This document shows, one piece after another, positions 1 to 8,103 of a stretch of DNA of 64,000 nucleotides (the first letter of the stretch is position 1; each line of letters starts with the position of its first letter). A model generated the notes under the pieces. The model was not told the origin of the DNA. It did not search any database and saw only the letters and a list, made by a program, of their open reading frames with translations. A program made the translations under genes and the position numbers. This DNA is from JAKQDH01 sp029558835. Its GTDB lineage: Bacteria; Planctomycetota; Phycisphaerae; UBA1845. The stretch covers positions 17,831-81,830 of the forward strand of contig DAOQSN010000025.1 in the NCBI GenBank assembly GCA_035356615.1, given 5' to 3'.

Positions 1-332
1 CGGGCCGTCGTCCGCAGGCAGGAGCAGCATCGCACAAGGCCTGACAACATCCGACAGGCGTAAGACGAAAGACGGGCTCGCCCGGAAGACCCCGGTCTCG
101 GTCAGGCCCCCGTGTGCCGGACCCGTTAACGCGTGGAGTAAGCGGCGGGCGCCGCTTGCCAGGGACTTCGGTCCCCGGCTGCTGGACTTGGGTCATCCCC
201 TGCCCGATTTGGGAGTCCCCATCCCACTCCCCGCCCGGAGGGCGCACGAGCGTTGCCAGGGACTTCGAGTCCCTGGGAATCGGACCGGCCTTTTCCTTCT
301 CTCTCTCTCCCCGCCTGGAGGGCGGACGGGCT
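1..332. repeat. Non-coding left edge with short hairpin repeats
   Basis: No credible gene. Two related hairpins are seen: TTGCCAGGGACTTCGGTCCC (about 157-176) and TTGCCAGGGACTTCGAGTCC (about 254-273). A third form, TTGCCAGGGGTTTCCAACCC, recurs at the far right of the window (about 63961-63980). Two copies of a CCCGCC(C/T)GGAGGGCG motif lie near 230 and 310. These look like dispersed intergenic repeats. Confidence 0.5.
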
Positions 333-605
333 TCACACTAACACCTGGCTTTCATCAAACTCGATCCCATGCCTGCGCAGCAACTCCAGAAACTCCGTCC
401 TGAAGTCCTGCCGTCGATGGTGCTTCTTCGGCAGGTGCACACTGTCGCGCATGCCATTGATCGCCAGCAGCGTCCAGCGCAGGTCACACACGGTGCCACC
501 GATGAACGGGTAGAGGCGCATCTCTCACTCGGGCGTGACGAGCCCAGTGCGCTCCTTGGTGCCCAAGAGTGCGTGATAGAAGTCCTGGGTCCAGGCGCTG
601 GGCAC
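333..605 (-). pseudogene. IS200/IS605-like (REP-associated tyrosine type) transposase remnant
   Basis: Reading the minus strand from a GTG at 605, the conceptual product carries signatures of the IS200-like TnpA/RAYT family: an N-terminal DFYHALLGTKERTGLVTPE segment, then RLYPFIGGTV, LLAINGM, and a C-terminal HHRRQDFRTEFLELLRRHGI. Two lesions are visible. An in-frame TGA at 525-527 interrupts the N-terminal part. The protein also jumps from the metal-binding HUH region, here DSVHL where the family usually has DHVHL, straight to the C-terminal helix, so the central part with the catalytic tyrosine is deleted. About 90 codons remain of a normal ~140-150. The gene is inactive. It is the only transposase trace in the window and sits in a patch of other decayed genes. 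Family assignment is from motif recall. Confidence 0.72.
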
Positions 606-673
606 GCGGCCGACTCCGTCCGCCCTCCGGGCAGGAGCAGCAAGCGAAACTCACAGGCCATTCTCCAGGGACC

Positions 674-940
674 TCAGTCTCCGGATTCACCTGCTATGCG
701 AGGATCACCAATCTCCGCCCTGTGCCCGCTTGGCGACGGATGCGCCCCCAAGGCGACGGTACCAACGATCCGGTAACGAAGCTTTCGTCGAAGTTCTTCC
801 GCGTTCGTCCACAATGCGTGGTTGAGCTGTCCGGCGTCGAAATGCGCGTCGTGGAAGTCCTCTTTTTCGCATGTGCGGATCACTGGGATCTCAACTCTGC
901 AGGCGAAGCCCGCCTCGAAGTAGACGCCGGTCCGGGGGCG
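674..940 (-). pseudogene. C-terminal remnant of a nucleoside 2-deoxyribosyltransferase-like protein
   Basis: The minus-strand frame from about 940 down to the stop at 674 reads TGVYFEAGF, then PVIRTC, HFDAGQLNHALW and AEELRRKLRYRI. This series is characteristic of the C-terminal half of nucleoside 2-deoxyribosyltransferase/TIR-like domain proteins, whose usual forms are GVYFEAGFALGLGxPVIWTC, HFDxRQYNHIxW and LRxxLxxRI. The expected N-terminal half, with its nucleotide-binding strand, is absent upstream, where the frame becomes compositionally arbitrary. No ribosome-binding site or plausible start precedes the conserved part. I infer a truncated relic rather than a short functional gene. Members of this fold occur in nucleotide metabolism and in some defence proteins; which applied here cannot be read from the fragment. 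Confidence 0.6.
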
Positions 941-1029
941 CTCACCGGGAGCTTGCCCAGCAACTGAGCTTCGCGGGAAGGGATTCCCCCGGACGCGGTC
1001 GGAGAAAGGACTGTCGCACCAGCAGGACC

Positions 1030-1521
1030 TCACAGGCGCAGACGAAGTGGCTTCCGGCGAGGTCTGCTGCGTTTGTTGGCCTCTTCGTCCCACCGCTTGC
1101 CCAGAGCTTTGTACTTTGCTCCCGGCCCGTTCTGGCCCGCGAAGCCGCCCACGTCCCGGACGTCTGCCATACCCTCGGTATCGTCGATCAGACGTTGCAG
1201 GGCTCGCGTAGTGGGCCGGAGTTCGGAGTAGTTCCACAGCGCGGTTGCAAGGCGGCGCGCATCTTGAAGCTTCGCGTTGTGGCGCTGCAAGTACGCTTCT
1301 GCGGCGCGATCCGCGGCTGCACGTTGCCTTTCGAGGCCTTGTCGCGTCACACGCTGCGGTAGCGTCTCAGGCGAGGGGTCGCCAAGGTTGGGGTAGCAGT
1401 CCCAAAGGTCGGGCCCGAAGCACTTGTCCGGCGGTGCATCCTCCGCCAGGGCTTCGAACGCGGTGGCCAGCTGGTACATGTCAGCGACCCACTGCTCGAC
1501 TTCGTGTGGCGGTTTCGGCAC
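1030..1521 (-). CDS. Uncharacterised 163-aa protein downstream of the methyltransferase
   Basis: A minus-strand gene of unknown function. The GTG start at 1521 is chosen because a GGAGGT box sits five bases upstream; an ATG 42 bases further upstream lacks such a site. The product is hydrophilic and largely helical, with many Ala, Arg and Glu residues (RQRAAADRAAEAYLQRHNAK region), and ends in a very basic tail (RSRPRRKPLRLRL) that could bind nucleic acid. It has no signal peptide or membrane segment. It begins 69 bases after the stop of the DNA methyltransferase on the same strand, so the two are probably co-transcribed and may form one restriction-modification locus. I do not recognise a family. 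Codon use resembles the neighbours, which supports it being real. Confidence 0.6.
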   Translation of the reverse strand: MPKPPHEVEQWVADMYQLATAFEALAEDAPPDKCFGPDLWDCYPNLGDPSPETLPQRVTRQGLERQRAAADRAAEAYLQRHNAKLQDARRLATALWNYSELRPTTRALQRLIDDTEGMADVRDVGGFAGQNGPGAKYKALGKRWDEEANKRSRPRRKPLRLRL

Positions 1522-1590
1522 GATGCACCTCCAAGGTCGCAAGAAATCCGGGGCGCAACTCATAACCGCGAGATCGCGCAGCGCCGGGGT

Positions 1591-3324
1591 TCACGCCAGT
1601 TTCTTCGCCAACTCCTCGTCTAGAATCTCCCGTACGGTCAGCGGCACAATCACCTTGCCGGTCTTGCGGAAGTAGCGGTCGATCTCGGTCAGGGCATCGG
1701 CGGAGTAGTCAAAGGCCACGAAGAAGCCCTTGGTGCGGTTGGCCCGTTCCATCGCCGTCTCGAAGGCGTCGATGTCCGGGCGGCCGACCTTGTCTTTCTG
1801 TTTAACCTGGATGGGGTACCACGCATCCATGAATTCGTCAAAGACGTGGGTTTCACCTTTCTTCTTCACGCCCGTGGTCGGCATCGCGGACGCGGGGAAG
1901 ATGCGGCCGTCGATGCCCAGGTCGCCGACTTGCGCCTTGTTGGGGATGCCGCCCAGGGCGATAACCGCCCAGTTCTCGAACTCGAACGGCGGAATCTGGC
2001 GCAGCTTCTCTTCCGTCCAGGGCAGGTCGCGCGTGACAAAGCCGCGTCCACTGCGCCAGAGCGTCTCGTCCTCACGCAGCTTGCACACGTCGCGAAGCCG
2101 CTTGGCCATGACGCGGCAGGCCGTGGGGCTGATGTCGATGCCAATCCACTGGCGGTCGAGAGTCTGTGCCGCGACCAACGCCGTTCCGCAGCCGCAGAAC
2201 GCGTCGAGGACGATGTCGTTGGGGTTACTGCTGATCTTGATGATGCGTTCGAGGAGTACCAGCGGCTTCTGCGTCGGGTAGCCGAGACGCTCGGCCGCCA
2301 GCGCGCTAATGGGTGGGATATCGCTCCACAGGTCCTGCAACGGGGTTCCCGGCATGTCGTCGGCGAACTGCATGAGCCGGGGCATTCCGGTGGATCGGTG
2401 CGTGAGCTTACCGGCGTTCCAGAACTCGATGAGATTCTGCTTGGAGTACGCCCAGTATCGACGGTCGTAGGGACGAACCGCCTTGTACTCCATGCCCTGT
2501 TGAGGATGCTTCCACTCATCGTCAAGATCGGGTACCCATTCGGCGCCGGCGCGTTTCAGACGCTTCACGCGCCATTCGTAGCGGGTGTCACCGCCGGGCT
2601 TCGCGGCAGTCACGTCAGTTTCCTTATAGCGTCGTTCGTCCTCGGCCACATGGCGGTACTCTGATTCGAGGTACTCCAGATCATACGGCTTGTAGAGCGT
2701 GTTCCAAGTCCAGCGTTTGCCGCCCGTATAGAAGAACAGGTAGTCGCATATGCGTCCGTACTGCGACATGCCTTGTTTCGTGTCGCTGTGAGCGTGGCTG
2801 CGCTTCCAGACGATCATATTCTGGAAGTTGTTCTCGCCGAGAAGCTGATCCAACATCACCTTGACGTAATGCCCAGCATGCCAGTCACAGTGGTAGTACA
2901 AGCTGCCGGTCTTCTTGAGCACGCGAGCCAGCTCGAAGCACCGTGGCCGCATGTAGTCGATGTACGCCTGCGTCGAGGCATGCCGGTCCTCGAAGGCCCG
3001 CTTCTCCTTCGTCTCGCCCCAGAAGACCTCGTAGTTGCGGTTGCTGTTGAACGGGGGGTCGATGTAGATCAGGTCCACGCACCCGTCGGGCAGTTTGCGG
3101 AGCTGGTCGAGACAGTCGCCGCAGTAGATGACGCGGGTGTCGATCAGCGCCGACGGGCGGGCGGAGGGGCGATCGTGCGCCAGCGACTCGACCCTCCCCT
3201 TGCCCCTCCCTGCCAGGGAGGGGGGTACAGCAGAGGCTGGGCCGGCGGGGGTACGTGCGGCGGCTCCCGGTCCTTTCGGTTTGGCGGGTCTTCGGACCAT
3301 GCGGGCAGAATGACGTGCCTGCAC
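1591..3324 (-). CDS. Beta-class DNA (N4/N6) methyltransferase fused to an Mrr-like nuclease domain
   Basis: A 577-residue site-specific DNA methyltransferase. The catalytic motif DPPF (residues 89-92, in CVDLIYIDPPFNSNRNYEVF) precedes the S-adenosylmethionine motif DAFCGCGT (374-381), the order of beta-class amino-methyltransferases. The region between them (about 180-340) probably carries target recognition. The C-terminal ~110 residues contain GDLGIDGR (467-474) and QVKQ (506-509), the spaced D...QxK signature of PD-(D/E)XK/Mrr nucleases. The gene may thus encode modification and cleavage in one chain. Starts at 3324 or 3300 (MVRRPAKP) are both possible. Residues ~26-48 are encoded by a GC hairpin repeat (3191-3230) shared with intergenic sites, so the N terminus seems expanded by repeat insertion. 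The target sequence is unknown. The partner gene follows downstream on the same strand. Confidence 0.85.
   Translation of the reverse strand: MQARHSARMVRRPAKPKGPGAAARTPAGPASAVPPSLAGRGKGRVESLAHDRPSARPSALIDTRVIYCGDCLDQLRKLPDGCVDLIYIDPPFNSNRNYEVFWGETKEKRAFEDRHASTQAYIDYMRPRCFELARVLKKTGSLYYHCDWHAGHYVKVMLDQLLGENNFQNMIVWKRSHAHSDTKQGMSQYGRICDYLFFYTGGKRWTWNTLYKPYDLEYLESEYRHVAEDERRYKETDVTAAKPGGDTRYEWRVKRLKRAGAEWVPDLDDEWKHPQQGMEYKAVRPYDRRYWAYSKQNLIEFWNAGKLTHRSTGMPRLMQFADDMPGTPLQDLWSDIPPISALAAERLGYPTQKPLVLLERIIKISSNPNDIVLDAFCGCGTALVAAQTLDRQWIGIDISPTACRVMAKRLRDVCKLREDETLWRSGRGFVTRDLPWTEEKLRQIPPFEFENWAVIALGGIPNKAQVGDLGIDGRIFPASAMPTTGVKKKGETHVFDEFMDAWYPIQVKQKDKVGRPDIDAFETAMERANRTKGFFVAFDYSADALTEIDRYFRKTGKVIVPLTVREILDEELAKKLA
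3191..3230. repeat. Family C hairpin inside the methyltransferase reading frame
   Basis: CCCCTCCCTG followed by CCAGGGAGGGG forms a near-perfect stem. It belongs to the C family of CCCCTCTCCCC..GGGGAGAGGGG hairpins that lie between genes elsewhere in the window. Here it lies in frame near the 5' end of the methyltransferase gene, before the conserved RVIYCGD segment. Confidence 0.6.
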
Positions 3325-3659
3325 CGCGGCGTCAACGTGCGCCGGTCAACGTGGTGGATCCGTTCCTACCCGACTGCCAGCCAACCTTGCCGAGCGGAGG
3401 GCCTCGCTGCCCTGAGGGCTGTGGCGGCCGGGCGAAAGGCCGCCCCCGGGGCTCTTGCCCTCCGTGCTGGCGGTAAACTTCGACATCCACGGGGCCCGCG
3501 TGGGGGTGTCCAGAGGTGGGGGTGCCCACCACGGGGACCCCCGCAGCAGAGGTGAGGCGTCGGGGGGCAATAAGCCGCTCGCGCAGGCGTTGACCCAACT
3601 GAGGAGAAGCGACACAACGGGGTGTCTTCATAGGCGCGACGAACAGGAGGTCACGAGTG
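3325..3659. other. Divergent intergenic region
   Basis: 335 bases between the divergent methyltransferase and the secreted carboxypeptidase-regulatory protein. It should hold both promoters, but no clear -35/-10 pair is visible. A GGCGGCC..GGCCGCC hairpin lies near 3422-3445 and an AGGAGG ribosome-binding site at 3645-3650 serves the rightward gene. No gene is seen. Confidence 0.4.
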
Positions 3660-4865
3660 ATGAACAGACGGAAATTGCTTGTATTCACGGCAGTTGTGGT
3701 AGGGATGGGTCTGGTGGCGTGGGTGGCCGGACCGACGTGGGGAGCGTCGCACGTGGTGCGCGGGTTAGCCTCGACCGGCGTGGCGGGGTCTGGGACGCTG
3801 GCGGGATCCGCGACGCCGACCGGCGCGGCCGAGGGAGTCTCCGGCGTCGAGTTGGTCTCCACCGTGGAGTCGGGCACGGAGATCAGCCCGGTCGTACCGG
3901 AACCGGGCGTGGTTTCGGGCATGGTGCTGCACCCTGCATCCGGCGATCCGGCGCCGCTGCCCGGTGCCGCGGTGTGGGCGTTCCGCGCGGGCAGGCACCA
4001 TCAGCCCGAGCTGATGGGGATGACGGCCAGCGGTGACGACGGGAGCTTCGCGTTCGCGTCGCTCCCGCCGGGGGGTTACCTGCTGGTCGTATCGGCGGCG
4101 GATTACGCGCCGCAGGCGCGGCATCTGCCGGTACGCCCCGGCGAGACGACCGATTGCACGTTCGTTCTGCTGCCCGTCGGCGCGCCGGAGGAATTCGGCA
4201 CGCTCGAGGGCTGCGTTACCGGTGTGACCGAGGACGGCGACGAGATTCCGTTGCCCGGGGCCCACCTGGTCCTGCTCGCCGCGGATGTCCCCATCCGCGA
4301 GGCCGTTGCTGGAGACGACGGTTGCTACGCGATGGAAGGGGTTCCGCCGGGTGAGTTCCTGCTGCGCGCCGGGGCACCGGGTTTCGCGCCGGCCGAGGCC
4401 ACCGTTGTTGTGGTGGCCCATGAGACGACCGAGCAGAACTTCGTGCTTCAGCCGCCCGAGGATGGCGCGATCACCGGCTGTGTCTCCGGCTTGCAGGATG
4501 ACGGGACGCAAGTGCCCCTTCCGGGTGCCCACGTCGTGCTGATCCGGCACACCCACGTAGTTCGGCAGGTGACCGCGGGTGATGACGGCTGCTTCGCAAT
4601 GACCGACGTTCCGCCCGGTGTGTACGGGTTGGGGGCCGGCGCCGAGGGCTATCGCCCGGTCGTCGAGCCGATCGAGGTCGCCTCGGGCGAGTCCGTCGAG
4701 CACAGCTTCGTGCTGGAGCCGCTGCCGCCGCCGCCCCCGCCGCGGGAGGGCGCCTGCTGCCTGGGTGAGGAGTGCGTGGTCCTCCCGCCGCGGGCCTGCC
4801 ACCGGCAGGGCGGCGAATATCAGGGCGACGGGACTGGGTGCGATCCGAATCCCTGCACGGAGTAG
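3660..4865 (+). CDS. Secreted protein with three carboxypeptidase-regulatory-like domains and a Cys-rich tail
   Basis: A 401-residue exported protein. The ATG at 3660 follows an AGGAGG box by nine bases; a GTG one codon upstream is the alternative. Residues 1-28 (NRRKLLVFTAVVVGMGLVAW) form a signal peptide. Three tandem beta-sandwich repeats of the CarboxypepD_reg type follow (about 83-172, 178-265 and 268-356), each with a pattern like LPGAxV...GDDGxFAxxxxPPGxYxLxxxAxGY. A Pro hinge (PPPPPP) leads to a Cys-rich C terminus starting GACCLGEECV and ending GDGTGCDPNPC, a tail I associate with secreted planctomycete proteins. The repeats probably mediate surface adhesion or structural roles; there is no catalytic domain. 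Neighbours give no functional hint. It is likely monocistronic, since a ~600-base gap follows. Confidence 0.85.
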   Translation: MNRRKLLVFTAVVVGMGLVAWVAGPTWGASHVVRGLASTGVAGSGTLAGSATPTGAAEGVSGVELVSTVESGTEISPVVPEPGVVSGMVLHPASGDPAPLPGAAVWAFRAGRHHQPELMGMTASGDDGSFAFASLPPGGYLLVVSAADYAPQARHLPVRPGETTDCTFVLLPVGAPEEFGTLEGCVTGVTEDGDEIPLPGAHLVLLAADVPIREAVAGDDGCYAMEGVPPGEFLLRAGAPGFAPAEATVVVVAHETTEQNFVLQPPEDGAITGCVSGLQDDGTQVPLPGAHVVLIRHTHVVRQVTAGDDGCFAMTDVPPGVYGLGAGAEGYRPVVEPIEVASGESVEHSFVLEPLPPPPPPREGACCLGEECVVLPPRACHRQGGEYQGDGTGCDPNPCTE

Positions 4866-4901
4866 GGCGCGGTCACATTCGAGCCTTCGGGCCGGGCTCG
4901 T

Positions 4902-4927
4902 GTGCCACTGCTCAAGAGCGGTGGCAC
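4902..4927. repeat. CTCAAGAG hairpin, copy 1
   Basis: GTGCCACTGCTC, then AA, then GAGCGGTGGCAC: a 12-bp stem with one G-T type mismatch and a two-base loop. A related hairpin, CACTGCTC-AA-GAGCAGCG, occurs at about 5420-5443. Their placement in the same gap suggests a small dispersed repeat family or remnants of one element. Confidence 0.6.
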
Positions 4928-5034
4928 CCCGGACAGCGAGCGCGTGACGGTCTGTGGCCCAGGGGCGGCGCCTCTCCGCGGCACCTGTGACGGCCGCGAC
5001 GGTCCTGCCCGGATCCGACATGACCGGCCAGCGC

Positions 5035-5097
5035 GTGCAACGCGACGACGGCGCTTCGAGGCTCTTGAGGCCTCGGGGCGCCGTCGTCGCGTTGCAC
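5035..5097. repeat. Perfect 20-bp-arm palindrome with nested inner stem
   Basis: The left arm GTGCAACGCGACGACGGCGC (5035-5054) is exactly complementary to the right arm at 5078-5097. Inside, CGAGGC (5057-5062) pairs with GCCTCG (5070-5075) around a TCTTGAG loop, leaving only a TT/GG internal mismatch. The whole 63 bases can fold into one long hairpin. No T-run follows, so a simple intrinsic terminator is unlikely. Confidence 0.85.
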
Positions 5098-5210
5098 ACA
5101 GGCCCCTCCTCAAGCCCGAATTTGCATCGCCCCCGTCGCTGGCAGGCAGCCCCGCGGCGCGTATCATCCTAAGTAGCTCCACGCAATGGGGAGGCCGAGG
5201 GTCGGAAGGG

Positions 5211-5308
5211 GGTGGCATGGCCAAGCGCAGCGCCGCCATGCTTGCCCGCGAGCGAAGGCCTGCCTCCCACGACCGCATGCCGGCGCCTTCGGCTTGGGCA
5301 TGCCACCC
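5211..5308. repeat. Family A palindromic element, copy 1
   Basis: The left arm GGTGGCATGGCCAAGCGC (from 5211) and the right arm ending GCTTGGGCATGCCACC (to 5307) are imperfect inverted repeats around a variable ~35-base centre. The copies at 11499, 14131, 33977 and 36915 share both arms. Confidence 0.8.
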
Positions 5309-5482
5309 GACTGGTCTCCCTGCTGCGTGGTCCTAGGTATGTAGTGAAGCGTCACGCGCTCGTTTTCGGGTGTGCCACTGGTCTCGATCAGTGCCGGGGG
5401 ATGTCAGGCCGCGAGGTCAGCACTGCTCAAGAGCAGCGGCACCAGGCGCCGTGCCCGGCTTGACGCGCGGAGGACACCCCGC

Positions 5483-6598
5483 ATGCCCGGCTCGATACAG
5501 CTTAAGCAACTCCTGGCCGACAACACGATGCCGGCCGCGCCGGAGTTGGTGCGCGCTCAGGAAGAAGGGGCGCTTGAATGCCTCGCTTGTGGGCATCGTT
5601 GCGTCGTCAAACCGGGGCGGACGGGCGTCTGTCGGGTGCGGTTCAATGAAGGCGGTCAGTTGCGGGTGCCGGCCGGGTACGTGGCCGGGTTGCAGGTCGA
5701 TCCGATCGAGAAGAAGCCGTTCTATCATGCCTATCCGGGGCGCGAGGCGTTCTCGTTCGGCATGCTCGGGTGTGACTACCATTGCAGCTTCTGCCAGAAC
5801 TGGATCAGCAGCCAGGTCTTGCGTGATGAGGCGGCGGTCGCCTTTCCCACGTTCTGCTCGGCCGAGCGGCTGGTCGAGCTGGCCGTCGAGCACCGGGTCC
5901 CCGTCATGGTGAGCACGTACAACGAGCCGCTGATCACGGCCGACTGGGCGGTGGATATCTTCAAGCTGGCAACTGCTGCGGGAATCGCGTGCGGGTTCGT
6001 CAGCAACGGGAACGCCACGCCGGCGGTGTTGGAGTTCATCCGGCCGTACGTGAGCCTCTACAAGGTCGATTTGAAGGGGTTCGACGACAAGAAGTACCGG
6101 CTGCTCGGCGGCGTGCTTCAGGTCGTGTTGGACACAATCCGGCGGTTGAAGGAGATGGACTTCTGGGTCGAGGTGGTCACGCTGGTGGTGCCGGGGCTTA
6201 ACGACGGCAATGACGAGCTGCGCCGGCTGGCGGAGTTCCTGGCCGGGGTGTCGGTGGACATTCCGTGGCACGTGACGGCCTTTCATCCGGACTATAAGAT
6301 GGGAGACACTCGCCGGACCCCGAGCGAGACGCTGGCGCGGGCGGCCGAGACGGGGACCCGGGCCGGACTGCGTTATGTGTACGCGGGCAACCTGCCCGGC
6401 GGCGTGGGCGACCGCGAGCATACTTACTGCCACTCCTGCGGGGCGCGGTTGATTTCGCGGGTGGGGTTCAGCGTCCGGGAGAATCGGATGCAGGGTTCGG
6501 CCTGCTACGCCTGTGGCACGCGGATCCCGGGAGTATGGGAGGTGGCGGGACCTGACGACCCCGTCAGCGCGGGCCGGCCACGCCCCGTCAGGCCCTAA
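5483..6598 (+). CDS. amrS: AmmeMemoRadiSam system radical SAM enzyme
   Basis: A 371-residue radical S-adenosylmethionine enzyme of the AmrS/PflA-like family. The ATG at 5483 is nine bases after a GGAGG box and gives the typical N terminus. A zinc-ribbon-like CLACGHRC..GVC segment (33-50) precedes the radical SAM cluster motif CDYHCSFC (Cys97, Cys101, Cys104), which holds a 4Fe-4S cluster. MVSTYNEP, GFVSNGN and YKVDLKG are family segments of the TIM barrel. The end has CHSCGARL and CYACGTRIPGVW, a second metal-binding ribbon typical of this family. In known genomes it pairs with AMMECR1 and Memo proteins; neither is in this window. The substrate is not established for the family. Palindromes upstream separate it from the previous gene, so it has its own transcript or is transcribed alone. 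Confidence 0.88.
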   Translation: MPGSIQLKQLLADNTMPAAPELVRAQEEGALECLACGHRCVVKPGRTGVCRVRFNEGGQLRVPAGYVAGLQVDPIEKKPFYHAYPGREAFSFGMLGCDYHCSFCQNWISSQVLRDEAAVAFPTFCSAERLVELAVEHRVPVMVSTYNEPLITADWAVDIFKLATAAGIACGFVSNGNATPAVLEFIRPYVSLYKVDLKGFDDKKYRLLGGVLQVVLDTIRRLKEMDFWVEVVTLVVPGLNDGNDELRRLAEFLAGVSVDIPWHVTAFHPDYKMGDTRRTPSETLARAAETGTRAGLRYVYAGNLPGGVGDREHTYCHSCGARLISRVGFSVRENRMQGSACYACGTRIPGVWEVAGPDDPVSAGRPRPVRP

Positions 6599-7005
6599 GC
6601 TGGCCCAGGGACGCCCCCCGGTAGCTCCGGCCCCCTGCGGCCGACGTGAGACACCACTGAGGTTCGTCGTTCCACGTGGCGGCGTCGGCGCTTCCTATGT
6701 CGCCCGCAGGGGGGCGGGGCCAAAGCACCCGGAGTTCTACCGGCATACCCGGCCGCTGGGGGGCACCGGCTTGACGGGCCTGGAAGCCGTGCGTAACGTA
6801 CTTGTGTCCTATCCCCTGTTTTTCCGGACCTGGGGCGCACGGTCCGGGAATGGTGGTGTGGTTTGGGTCGGGCGGTCTCAAGGGTGTGCTATGGGACCGG
6901 CGATATCTCTACCAGGACTTCGGGCAGCAGGCCTGGGGCCTACATGTTCCTGATCGGTGGGCGTGTCGCTCACGTGAGGGGCAAGCAGTTCGGGAGTAAT
7001 CGGCA
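6599..7005. other. 407-base gap before gap, with family D repeats
   Basis: No gene is seen. Family D motifs (CCCTGCGGCCGACGTG near 6634 and a GTCGGCG/CGCCCGCAGG stretch near 6685-6715) form loose inverted repeats. The promoter of the glycolytic block must lie here or in the last 200 bases, but no convincing -35/-10 pair stands out. A GGGAG ribosome-binding site lies at 6992-6996. Confidence 0.4.
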
Positions 7006-8034
7006 ATGGCATTACGAGTAGGTGTGAACGGTTTCGGTCGGATCGGACGGCTGGTGACGCGCGTGATGGCCGCCCGTGGCAACGAGTTTGAAGTCGTGGC
7101 GGTGAACGATCTGTCCGATGTCCCGACCCTGCGGCAGTTGCTCATGTATGACTCCGTCCACGGACGCTTCAAGGGAACCGTCGAGGCGGCGGAGGACGGT
7201 CTGATCGTCAATGGCAAGAAGATCAAGGTATTGGGCGAGAAGGCCCCCGCCAACCTGCCCTGGCGCGACATGAAGGTCGACGTGGTCATCGAATCCACGG
7301 GCGTCTTCACCAAGCGTGAAAGCGACAAGGGCGGCTATGCGGACCACCTCAAGGCGGGCGCGCGGAAAGTGATCCTCAGCGCCCCGGCCAAGGATGAACC
7401 GGACCTGACCGTGGTCATGGGCGTCAACCATGACCAGATCCGCCCGGAGCACAAGTGCCTGTCCAACGCGAGTTGCACGACGAACTGCCTCGCGCCGGTG
7501 GCCAAGGTGTTGCACGAGAAGTTCGGCATCGTCGAGGGGCTGATGACGACGGTGCACGCCTACACGAATGACCAGCGCGTGACGGACATGATCCACAAGG
7601 ATGCGCGCCGGGCGCGGGCGGCCGCCCTGAACATCATCCCCACCACGACCGGGGCGGCTCGGGCGGTCGGCAAGGTGCTGCCGGACCTGAAGGGCAAGCT
7701 CAACGGTTTCGCCCTGCGGGTTCCGGTGGCTGACGGCTCCGCGGTGGACCTGGTGATCACGCTGAAGAAGGCGGTGACGGCGGCCGAGATCAACGCGGCC
7801 CTGAAGGCGGCGGCCAACGGCGCGCTCAAGGGCATCCTCGAATACAGCGAGGACCCGCTGGTCAGCTCGGACATCATCGGCACGCACGCCAGCTCGGTGG
7901 TGGACGGGCTGAGCACCATGACCATGCCGGCCGAGGGCGGCAACCTGGTGAAGGTCATCGCCTGGTACGACAATGAGTGGGGTTACGCGGAACGTACGGC
8001 GGACTTGGCGGCCCTGGTGGGCAAGATGAAGTAG
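7006..8034 (+). CDS. gap: Glyceraldehyde-3-phosphate dehydrogenase, type I
   Basis: A 342-residue NAD-dependent enzyme of glycolysis and gluconeogenesis that converts glyceraldehyde-3-phosphate, NAD and phosphate to 1,3-bisphosphoglycerate. The N terminus shows the Rossmann motif GVNGFGRIGR. The catalytic cysteine lies in SNASCTTNCLAP (about residue 157), the general-base histidine in TVHAYTNDQR, and the C terminus carries WYDNEWGYA. Length matches the family. The ATG at 7006 follows a GGGAG box. It is the first gene of a rightward block with phosphoglycerate kinase 129 bases downstream, the enzyme of the next step. A strong hairpin lies in that spacer. Probably cytoplasmic and constitutive. 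Confidence 0.97.
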   Translation: MALRVGVNGFGRIGRLVTRVMAARGNEFEVVAVNDLSDVPTLRQLLMYDSVHGRFKGTVEAAEDGLIVNGKKIKVLGEKAPANLPWRDMKVDVVIESTGVFTKRESDKGGYADHLKAGARKVILSAPAKDEPDLTVVMGVNHDQIRPEHKCLSNASCTTNCLAPVAKVLHEKFGIVEGLMTTVHAYTNDQRVTDMIHKDARRARAAALNIIPTTTGAARAVGKVLPDLKGKLNGFALRVPVADGSAVDLVITLKKAVTAAEINAALKAAANGALKGILEYSEDPLVSSDIIGTHASSVVDGLSTMTMPAEGGNLVKVIAWYDNEWGYAERTADLAALVGKMK

Positions 8035-8103
8035 CCCGCGCGGGCAGTGGGCGCGGAAGGTACGGGACCGGACACGAAACGGACCCGATGGTAGGAGTTT
8101 CTG

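Larger units (their letters stand above)
4866..5482. other. 617-base gap rich in palindromes
   Basis: No gene is seen. It contains a GTGCCACTGCTC/GAGCGGTGGCAC hairpin (4902-4927), a 63-base palindrome (5035-5097), a family A element (5211-5308), a second CTCAAGAG hairpin (about 5420-5443), and the GGAGG ribosome-binding site (5469-5473) of the radical SAM gene. Confidence 0.6.
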
